This document shows, piece after piece, positions 7,610-13,732 of a DNA stretch of 36,695 nt. A model generated the notes under the pieces. The model made no database searches, was not told where the DNA came from, and saw only the letters and a list, made by a program, of their open reading frames with translations. The stretch is from positions 1 through 36,695 of the forward strand of contig JAVWHX010000017.1 in assembly GCA_036639875.1 (NCBI GenBank), read 5' to 3'. The position numbers were made by a program, and so were the translations under genes. This DNA comes from JAVWHX01 sp036639875. Lineage in GTDB: Bacteria > Bacillota_I > Bacilli_A > Erysipelotrichales > Coprobacillaceae. Numbering within the stretch: position 1 is the stretch's first letter; each line of letters starts with the position of its first letter.

Positions 7610-7639
7610 AGTATACCACTTTTTTCGAAAAAATGTCAT
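7610..7639 (-). promoter_or_regulatory. Promoter of the CarD-like gene
   Basis: ATGACA (7634-7639), 18 bp, TATACT (7610-7615) on the minus strand, placing the transcript start immediately before the leader hairpin. Confidence 0.6.
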
Positions 7640-7705
7640 AAACTCTTTTCTTTTTATTATATGCACACTTCATATTTTTTAGAATAAGATAATATAGGTG
7701 ATCAT

Positions 7706-8011
7706 ATGAATAACTCTATTAATCCAAAACTCTTGTATCAAATCATTGACCAAGATGCCTATTTTATTGATATAAGAGACGTTCATCAATTTAACAATTT
7801 ACATGTTAAAAACTTTATCAATATGACAAAAGAAGAACTCGCTGTATCATTACAATCATTTTCAAAAAACAAACCTATCTATCTGATGTGTTATCAAGGT
7901 ATAGGAACTAAAGATATTGTGAATCAAATACGTTCATTAGGATATATGGCTTATTATGTTGAGGGTGGATTCCAAGCATTCTTGAACCTCAATAACAATC
8001 AATATTTTTAA
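7706..8011 (+). CDS. Single-domain rhodanese-like protein
   Basis: A 101-residue rhodanese fold. Marks are FIDIRDVHQFNNLHVKNFINM near the N-terminus (the usual D-R-x-x-x-E/Q-F region) and the active-site loop with Cys62 in YLMCYQGIGTKDIV, followed by GYMAYYVEGGFQAF. Such small cytoplasmic proteins carry sulfur as a persulfide on the loop cysteine. The loop CYQGIG lacks the Arg/Lys of classic thiosulfate sulfurtransferases, so the donor is unknown. It is read against its neighbours, with an AGGTGA ribosome binding site and an AT-rich upstream region shared with the CarD-like gene; it converges with eno. Confidence 0.85.
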   Translation: MNNSINPKLLYQIIDQDAYFIDIRDVHQFNNLHVKNFINMTKEELAVSLQSFSKNKPIYLMCYQGIGTKDIVNQIRSLGYMAYYVEGGFQAFLNLNNNQYF

Positions 8012-8039
8012 AAAATCATAACCCATGAGCTATGACTTT
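8012..8039 (-). terminator. Terminator of eno, between convergent genes
   Basis: On the minus strand AAAGTCATAGCTC folds on GGGTTATGATTT (stem of about 12 pairs including G-U pairs), followed by TTTT. The G-U pairs favour the minus strand, so it mainly serves eno. On the plus strand the stem is broken by A-C mismatches. Confidence 0.65.
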
Positions 8040-8048
8040 TATTTATTA

Positions 8049-9332
8049 TCAAAACTTAGAAAACACACCTAAACCAGCATATTTTGAATTGTTTGATAAT
8101 TCATCTTCAATTCTTATTAACTGATTATATTTTGCAATACGATCAGTTCGTGATGCCGAACCAGTTTTAATTTGACCAGCATTAGTCGCAACCGCAATAT
8201 CAGCAATTGTTGTATCTTCACTTTCACCAGAACGATGCGAAATAACAACAGTATAGTTTGCCTTTTGAGCCATTTCTATCGCTTCTAATGTTTCCGTTAA
8301 TGTTCCAATTTGATTCACTTTGATAAGAATCGAATTTGCTACATTTTTTTCAATCCCTTGTTTTAATCTTTTTGTATTTGTTACAAAGAAATCATCACCA
8401 ACAAGTTGAACTTTATCACCTAGTTGATCAGTAAGATATTTCCATCCATCCCAATCATCTTGATCCAAACCATCTTCAATTGAAATAATTGGATACTTTT
8501 GACATAATTCTACATAAAAATTAACCAATTCCTCAGAAGTAAAGACTTTATTATTCTCTCCTGGTAAAATATATTGACCATCATGATAAAACTCACTACT
8601 AGCAACATCCATTGCTAATTTAATATCAATTCCAGGTTTATACCCTGCATTTTCTATTGCTTCTAAAACCGTTTGAATTGCTTCTTCATTAGATTTGAAA
8701 TTTGGAGCAAAACCACCTTCATCTCCAACTGCCGTATTTAATCCTTTAACCTTTAAAACAATCTTTAAAGCATGGAAAACTTCTGCACCCATACGAATAG
8801 CTTCTTTAAAAGAAGTTGCACACACAGGCAAAATCATAAATTCTTGAAAATCCACATTATTATCAGCATGTGCTCCACCATTAATAATATTCATCATTGG
8901 AGTTGGTAAAAGATGAGCATTGACTCCTCCTATATATCTGTATAGAGGCATATGTTGACTATCAGCCGCACATCTTGCAACAGCAAGAGATACTGCCAAA
9001 ATTGCATTTGCACCAAGGTTTGCTTTATTTGGTGTACCATCTAAAGAAATCATCTTTTCATCTATTTCTCTTTGATTCACAACATCAATTCCAATCACAT
9101 TTTTAGAAATCAATGTATTTACATTATCAACTGCTTTTAAAACTCCTAAACCATTATATCTCTTTTGATCTTGATCTCTTAATTCAACAGCTTCATAAAT
9201 GCCAGTAGAAGCTCCACTAGGAACAATCGCTCTACCAAAAGCCCCCGATTCACTTTTCACCTCTACTTCAACTGTTGGATTACCACGAGAATCTAAAACC
9301 TCTCTTGCATAAACACTTGTAATTTTATCCAT
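8049..9332 (-). CDS. eno: Enolase
   Basis: A 427-residue enolase, the glycolytic enzyme turning 2-phosphoglycerate into phosphoenolpyruvate, the phosphate donor of all the PTS systems in this window. It shows VYAREVLDSRGNPTVEVEV at the N-terminus, the substrate-loop SGASTGIYEAVELRD, the catalytic Glu in AVGDEGGFAPN, the metal ligands in AMDVASSEF, SIEDGLDQDDW and LVGDD, the catalytic Lys in LIKVNQIGT and the His/Ser/Arg signature SHRSGESED. Length is normal. AAGGAGG lies 8 bases before the ATG at 9332. Transcribed alone. Confidence 0.98.
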   Translation of the reverse strand: MDKITSVYAREVLDSRGNPTVEVEVKSESGAFGRAIVPSGASTGIYEAVELRDQDQKRYNGLGVLKAVDNVNTLISKNVIGIDVVNQREIDEKMISLDGTPNKANLGANAILAVSLAVARCAADSQHMPLYRYIGGVNAHLLPTPMMNIINGGAHADNNVDFQEFMILPVCATSFKEAIRMGAEVFHALKIVLKVKGLNTAVGDEGGFAPNFKSNEEAIQTVLEAIENAGYKPGIDIKLAMDVASSEFYHDGQYILPGENNKVFTSEELVNFYVELCQKYPIISIEDGLDQDDWDGWKYLTDQLGDKVQLVGDDFFVTNTKRLKQGIEKNVANSILIKVNQIGTLTETLEAIEMAQKANYTVVISHRSGESEDTTIADIAVATNAGQIKTGSASRTDRIAKYNQLIRIEDELSNNSKYAGLGVFSKF

Positions 9333-9472
9333 ATCATAACCTCCTTATTTCCTCTTCTATGGTTGGTAAAAGAAGATTCTTATTCACACCTAGTTAGTTT
9401 TTGCTAACCATTTACAGATTAACACACTCTTATACCTTATACAAACAATATGCAATATTTTATCACAATCGA

Positions 9473-10411
9473 TTAATCTTCTTTATAAGCCATTTCCTTT
9501 TCTAAAACACAATGCAAACATTTTATATAGATTTCTGACGAGAATGATGATAAAGATTGATAAAAATATTGAACAATACTTTGATTATTTATTTCTAATT
9601 CATTCATACATTCATAGTAAACATTAACAACAAACTGATATATTTCTAATTTTGTTTTTCCGTTTAAAATCTTATATAATTTTTTTATCATCTCTTCATT
9701 AAATATCACTATCTTTTTATTTGATTCAATCATTCTACTCAATAACATTTGATTAAGAAGCAATTGACTTATATTAAAGATATAAAATTGATAATCTTTA
9801 TTGTAGTGATAAAGAATGCTTTGTATAGATTGATTATCAAAATATTGACAAAAAGTATTCTCTATTTTTATATGACTTAGGTATTGATAGAAAAGTTCAA
9901 TTCCTTCATATCCTTGTATTTGACATAACAAAGGATAATCAAATGTAATGATATGATCCAAAGCATTATATTCATAATTATAATGCTTTATAAATGCATC
10001 AAAGCCTGCTTTAAGAGTTTCATTATAGATTGTATAATCTGTTAAAACCATTGTTGTTTGAATTGTTTTAACTTCATTCACAATCGTATTCATTAAATAT
10101 CTCATCCATAGAAGTCCTTCTTGATAAAGTTCTTGCATTGATTTATCATCAATCAATTGAATGGCTGTTTGATCATCATATCGCTTAAAATACATAGATA
10201 AAATATAAACCATTGAATCCAACAATGATTGAGCTCTTACTTTCGATACAGAACTATCACCATTAGCAAACTTATCTATCTGTATTCTTAACAAATCCAT
10301 AAGTTCTCTTTTTTTAGTTAAGGAAGATTGACATTGATTTAATAAATACTCAAAATGACTTTGATTATCTTTTTCACTTATCTGTATATTAGAAACAACC
10401 ATAATCATCAT
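9473..10411 (-). CDS. DUF6179-like protein of unknown function
   Basis: A soluble, helical protein of about 312 residues, rich in Ile, Tyr, Asn and Gln, with no signal peptide, membrane segment or known catalytic motif. From memory it resembles the DUF6179 family, which occurs in Firmicutes directly after a DUF6323 gene, exactly as here. The frame overlaps the end of the upstream gene. Several ATGs compete (10438, 10411, 10408, 10402). I choose 10411 because an AAAGGAAAG site lies upstream of it, inside the previous gene, but the spacing of about 12 is long. The overlap implies coupled translation with the partner gene. No function is claimed. Confidence 0.7.
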   Translation of the reverse strand: MMIMVVSNIQISEKDNQSHFEYLLNQCQSSLTKKRELMDLLRIQIDKFANGDSSVSKVRAQSLLDSMVYILSMYFKRYDDQTAIQLIDDKSMQELYQEGLLWMRYLMNTIVNEVKTIQTTMVLTDYTIYNETLKAGFDAFIKHYNYEYNALDHIITFDYPLLCQIQGYEGIELFYQYLSHIKIENTFCQYFDNQSIQSILYHYNKDYQFYIFNISQLLLNQMLLSRMIESNKKIVIFNEEMIKKLYKILNGKTKLEIYQFVVNVYYECMNELEINNQSIVQYFYQSLSSFSSEIYIKCLHCVLEKEMAYKED

Positions 10412-10853
10412 CCATATAAATATCTTTCCTTTCATCAATTGCTTTCATAAGTATCCATAACTGACTACTCTCTAACCAATCCATTGAACCTTGACAAGGT
10501 CCATTAAATGACCTTTGCATATATTCAATAATTTCTTCATCAGAAAGAAATTCATCAAGTTCTTCTCTATAATGATAAAATATTTCAACAAACTTAATCA
10601 TACTTTCTGCATATTCATACTTTGAAATAAACTGACTATCACAAAAAGCATAAATCAATTGTTCAATAATTGTTCCACCAAACTCAATCCTCTCTTGTTC
10701 AACCAAACTTAGTTCTTGTGTTTCAATAATCCTTAATACATCTTCTTGTTTTAAAATCATTCCATATCGACTAGAAATGTTATTACATACCATAACCTTA
10801 TTAACCGCTTCTACTTTTTTCCTTTCATTATCAAACAAAGACAAATCAAACAT
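10389..10853 (-). CDS. DUF6323-like protein of unknown function
   Basis: A 154-residue acidic helical protein, first gene of a two-gene unit with the DUF6179-like gene. Recognisable blocks are the N-terminal MFDLSLF, SSRYGMILKQED, the central RIEFGGTIIEQLIYAFCDSQ and the C-terminal SFNGPCQGSMDWLE. From memory these match the DUF6323 family of Firmicutes. The conserved EFGG and GPCQGS patches suggest a real constraint, but no known active site is apparent. Cytoplasmic by lack of signals. An AGGGAGGAAA ribosome binding site precedes the ATG. Confidence 0.75.
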   Translation of the reverse strand: MFDLSLFDNERKKVEAVNKVMVCNNISSRYGMILKQEDVLRIIETQELSLVEQERIEFGGTIIEQLIYAFCDSQFISKYEYAESMIKFVEIFYHYREELDEFLSDEEIIEYMQRSFNGPCQGSMDWLESSQLWILMKAIDERKDIYMDDDYGCF

Positions 10854-10885
10854 TTTATTTCCTCCCTATTTTATAGCTTATATAC

Positions 10886-10914
10886 TTAATACACCTTTAT
10901 CAAATCCATTACAA
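10886..10914 (-). promoter_or_regulatory. Promoter of the DUF6323-DUF6179 pair
   Basis: TTGTAA (10909-10914), 17 bp, TATTAA (10886-10891) on the minus strand, about 33 bases before the start codon. Its -35 box lies 3 bp from that of a divergent plus-strand promoter. Confidence 0.55.
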
Positions 10915-10917
10915 GAC

Positions 10918-10946
10918 TTGAAAAAAAGGTGAATTTGTGGTAATAT
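10918..10946 (+). promoter_or_regulatory. Promoter of a candidate small RNA
   Basis: TTGAAA (10918-10923), 17 bp, TAATAT (10941-10946) on the plus strand. No coding frame follows; a terminator hairpin does, within about 70 bases. Confidence 0.5.
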
Positions 10947-10952
10947 AAACAT

Positions 10953-11019
10953 GTAAGGAAGATAAAAAAACAAACTATTTTTAAAAGATTATGCATTTAT
11001 TGTATAATCTTTTTTATTT
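10953..11019 (+). ncRNA. Candidate intergenic small RNA of about 65 bases
   Basis: From the promoter at 10918-10946 transcription would start near 10953 and meet a strong terminator. AAAAGATTATGCA (10983-10995) pairs with TGTATAATCTTTT (11001-11013) in 13 pairs with a 5-base loop, followed by TTATTT. One pair is G-U only in the plus-strand RNA, which supports that direction. About 30 unstructured, A-rich bases precede the hairpin and contain no plausible start codon with a ribosome binding site. An outer repeat ACAAACTA/TAGTTTGT (10970-10977, 11021-11028) followed on the minus strand by seven T makes the same segment able to stop minus-strand transcription too. It could therefore be only a terminator of the diguanylate cyclase transcript. 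Confidence 0.35.
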
Positions 11020-11044
11020 GTAGTTTGTATTAAAAATAAAAAAA

Positions 11045-11061
11045 GATAAGATTATCTTATC
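11045..11061 (-). terminator. Terminator of the diguanylate cyclase gene
   Basis: GATAAGAT and ATCTTATC form a palindromic stem, followed on the minus strand by TTTTTTTATTTTT, 4 bases after the stop codon at 11065. Confidence 0.75.
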
Positions 11062-11064
11062 TCA

Positions 11065-12438
11065 TTAGTTTAATTCATGACCAAAACAAACCCCTGCACC
11101 ACCGAATTTTTTTACATTGTACATAGCTTGATCAGCTTTTTGAATCAACATATCAGCAACCGTACCATCTTCTGGATAACACGATACACCAATGCTTATA
11201 TTACAATAAACATCATTACCCTTTATACTCCAAGGCTTTGTAAAACGATTAATAATAAAAGCAGATAAATCTCTAACATTATCTTCTGTGATGTGTTCGC
11301 CACCAAGAATAGCCACAAACTCATCTCCACCATTACGATATATAGAATCCTTTAAGATTGGAATATTAGAGAAAAACTCTCCTAATTTAATTAAAAATTC
11401 ATCACCAGCATCATGCCCATAACCATCATTCACATTTTTAAAGCCATCTATATCAAAGAATAAAACATAACCCTTCTCATTCTCAGTTGCATTATCAATA
11501 CGTCTTTTACATTCTTTCATTAACATTCTACGATTAGGTAATTGTGTCAATTGATCATAATTAGCTAAGTTTTCTATTCTTTCTTCATTACGTTTATTAT
11601 CAGTAATATCTGCACTACTAATAACATGTGCTAAACGACCATTTTCCCAATAAAAAGCAGCACTAAATACTCTAAACCATGAACCATCAAAAGGACGTTG
11701 ATAATCCCAAGAATAAACATTTGAAGGTTCTTTGTTTTCATCAACTATATGATACTTAGGACAAAATTCACATGGACCTGTTTGTCCAGGGAAAAGAGAT
11801 GACCAACATTTTCTTCCCATTAATTTTTTTACTCCTCCATAAGGAGCAGCCATTGATTGGTTTACATAAAGAATATCATGACTATCATAATCATTAACAT
11901 AAACATCAATTCCAGAGTTATTCAATATTGTATCCAAAGTTGTCATACTTGTATCAAGCTTCTTAATATAAATACGTCTATCTATATAATGAACAAACAT
12001 ATAAAGTAGTGATGTCAGTATTTCCTTACTTTTTTCATCATATTCAATATCTGTAGTAAGACTAAATAAAGTAATAAAACCTAGCATACATTTTTTTTCA
12101 TCTATAATTGGAACAACAAGTAATGATTGAGCATTATAAATATCAAGTAATTGATCAGCTAGATATTGCGTATCTCTATTTTTATAAGATGCATATTGGA
12201 CTTTATCTTCTATTTGATAATTCTCAAGAGATAGAAAAGGAGTCAATGAAATAGATTCAGTTTGATAAGATTCTTTTAAATAAAATTTATTAAAATTAAT
12301 TTCATAAATTGCAGCATATTCAAAAGAAGTGACATCACATAGTTCCTTCATAACATTTTCTATATTATGAGTATCAACTTGATTTTCTAATAACATACTA
12401 GAAATCTTAACAATAATATCAGCAGTTAATCGTTTCAT
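11065..12438 (-). CDS. GAF-PAS-GGDEF diguanylate cyclase
   Basis: A 457-residue cytoplasmic sensor enzyme predicted to make cyclic di-GMP from GTP. Order: GAF domain (about residues 5-165), PAS domain (about 170-285) and GGDEF domain (about 290-455). The active-site motif is intact, GGDEF at 370-374, with the metal site FDIDGFKNVNDGYGHDAGD upstream. The inhibitory I-site is lost: ILKD stands where RxxD is expected, so product inhibition by that route is unlikely. The PAS domain carries a cysteine cluster (GRKCWSSL, then GPCEFCPKYH), suggesting a redox, metal or thiol signal. The start at 12438 is set by AAGGAG 8-9 bases upstream; the frame is open 15 codons further. No c-di-GMP effector or phosphodiesterase is nearby. 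Confidence 0.9.
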   Translation of the reverse strand: MKRLTADIIVKISSMLLENQVDTHNIENVMKELCDVTSFEYAAIYEINFNKFYLKESYQTESISLTPFLSLENYQIEDKVQYASYKNRDTQYLADQLLDIYNAQSLLVVPIIDEKKCMLGFITLFSLTTDIEYDEKSKEILTSLLYMFVHYIDRRIYIKKLDTSMTTLDTILNNSGIDVYVNDYDSHDILYVNQSMAAPYGGVKKLMGRKCWSSLFPGQTGPCEFCPKYHIVDENKEPSNVYSWDYQRPFDGSWFRVFSAAFYWENGRLAHVISSADITDNKRNEERIENLANYDQLTQLPNRRMLMKECKRRIDNATENEKGYVLFFDIDGFKNVNDGYGHDAGDEFLIKLGEFFSNIPILKDSIYRNGGDEFVAILGGEHITEDNVRDLSAFIINRFTKPWSIKGNDVYCNISIGVSCYPEDGTVADMLIQKADQAMYNVKKFGGAGVCFGHELN

Positions 12439-12481
12439 AAACCATTCTCCTTGCCCATTTATTTTTTCCCTATATATCTTC

Positions 12482-12510
12482 ATTTTAACGTAAAAATAGC
12501 CTGTTTACAA
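12482..12510 (-). promoter_or_regulatory. Promoter of the diguanylate cyclase gene
   Basis: TTGTAA (12505-12510), 17 bp, TAAAAT (12482-12487) on the minus strand, just after the terminator of the upstream mupG-like gene. Confidence 0.6.
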
Positions 12511-12539
12511 CATAATTAGCCCTTTTCCAAAAAATAAAA

Positions 12540-12559
12540 AGCCCTAATAAATTAGGACT
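12540..12559 (-). terminator. Terminator of the mupG-like gene
   Basis: AGTCCTAA, TTTA loop, TTAGGGCT (8 pairs, one G-U on the minus strand), then TTTTTATTTTTT. It overlaps the last base of the stop codon. Confidence 0.85.
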
Positions 12560-13653
12560 CACTTACCTATTTCCATAAATGAAAACTTCACCCATGGTGT
12601 TAAATAATCTAACATTATATGTTCATATTCAGGAATTCTTCCAACGATATTCTTCTTACCATCATTAGGCATATCTTGTAAAATAATATGAAGTTCTCCT
12701 TTATAATGACCATATTCATTATTAATGATAATGACATCACCACGTTTTAAATCTCTTGTATTTGTAACTGGAATAGATTCATCTTTATAAACAACACGAG
12801 GCATTGTGCTTCTTGCCATATAATCAGACATATCTCCTCTTACAACATTCTTAAAATCAAAAATAATTTTCTTTTCAATGTCACTCACAGTATTTTCTAG
12901 TTCAATACCAAAAGTCAATAATCCTGGATTAACCATTGATAACTTCTTTAACTCTTCTTCACTTGCATAGGCATTACCAATTAAAACATCATCTACCAAT
13001 CCCGTTGCAAACAAGAATCTTGTTTGTGCATCAATTGGTAAATCACGATGAATTTCTAAAGTACATAATCCTTCAGATACTGGCCATGGTCCATATGTTC
13101 CCGTTTCTTGTGAAGACACAAAAGCAGCAATGTTCATTCCCATCTCTTTTAAGTTTTCACTATTTTGTTTAAATAGTTTAAAACTTAAACCGCTATATCT
13201 TTGCGGATAGAAATTATGACAAGCAATTAACTTAGATCTATCTGGTTTGTTTGACATAATGTTGTTGACATACATACCTGGATTACTTGCATTCACTTCC
13301 ACCTTTAATCCATATGGATTTAAAGTCATAGATGCTTCAACCGCTCCATTAAACCCTTCATCTAATCTAAATCCTGCTGCCCCAATTTCATGGAAGAAAC
13401 TTAAATCATCATAAGTAATTCCTAAGTTTTCAAATACACTTGGTGCAACATCCACAATAACTTCCATACCTAAGTTATTCGCATGTGCAATAACATCTTG
13501 AAAATCCTTCTTAACTTCATCAGCAGGTTTATTAACAGATAGTAAACATGTAAATACACGTTTGAATCCATATTTAGCCGCTAATGATAAATACGCTTTA
13601 TCCTTTTCTGGTGTTGAATGCTCAGGATAAATTGATACTCCTAATCGTCCCAT
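12559..13653 (-). CDS. mupG: MupG-type 6-phospho-N-acetylmuramidase (DUF871 family)
   Basis: A 364-residue protein of the MupG/DUF871 family: an N-terminal TIM barrel (about residues 1-240, MGRLGVSIYPEHS..., GFRLDEGFNG, ACHNFYPQRYSGLS) and a small C-terminal domain (about 245-364). In Staphylococcus aureus MupG splits the phosphorylated disaccharide MurNAc-6P-GlcNAc, taken up by the MurP PTS during cell-wall recycling, into MurNAc-6P and GlcNAc. It starts behind AAAGGAGG at 13653 and is transcribed alone, ending in a terminator. The usual partners murQ, murP and murR are not beside it, and the neighbouring EIIC at 16312 is of the cellobiose/lactose type. The substrate is therefore inferred from family alone and a related phosphodisaccharide is possible. 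Confidence 0.85.
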   Translation of the reverse strand: MGRLGVSIYPEHSTPEKDKAYLSLAAKYGFKRVFTCLLSVNKPADEVKKDFQDVIAHANNLGMEVIVDVAPSVFENLGITYDDLSFFHEIGAAGFRLDEGFNGAVEASMTLNPYGLKVEVNASNPGMYVNNIMSNKPDRSKLIACHNFYPQRYSGLSFKLFKQNSENLKEMGMNIAAFVSSQETGTYGPWPVSEGLCTLEIHRDLPIDAQTRFLFATGLVDDVLIGNAYASEEELKKLSMVNPGLLTFGIELENTVSDIEKKIIFDFKNVVRGDMSDYMARSTMPRVVYKDESIPVTNTRDLKRGDVIIINNEYGHYKGELHIILQDMPNDGKKNIVGRIPEYEHIMLDYLTPWVKFSFMEIGK

Positions 13654-13683
13654 TCGTTTTCCTCCTTTTATTTATACACTCTT

Positions 13684-13689
13684 ATTATA
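13684..13689 (-). promoter_or_regulatory. -10 box of the mupG-like gene
   Basis: TATAAT on the minus strand, about 30 bases before the start codon; no good -35 box, only a T-rich tract that also forms the tail of the upstream terminator. Confidence 0.4.
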
Positions 13690-13704
13690 CCCAAAAGAAA
13701 ACAA

Positions 13705-13732
13705 AAAGAAAAACCTAAATTGGTTTTTCTTT
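13705..13732 (-). terminator. Terminator built into the end of the P-type ATPase gene
   Basis: AAAGAAAAACC and GGTTTTTCTTT form an 11-bp stem with a 6-base loop, then TTTGTTTTCTTTT on the minus strand. The first arm encodes the last residues (KEKP) and the stop codon lies at 13715-13717 in the second arm, so coding and termination signals share bases. Confidence 0.8.
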
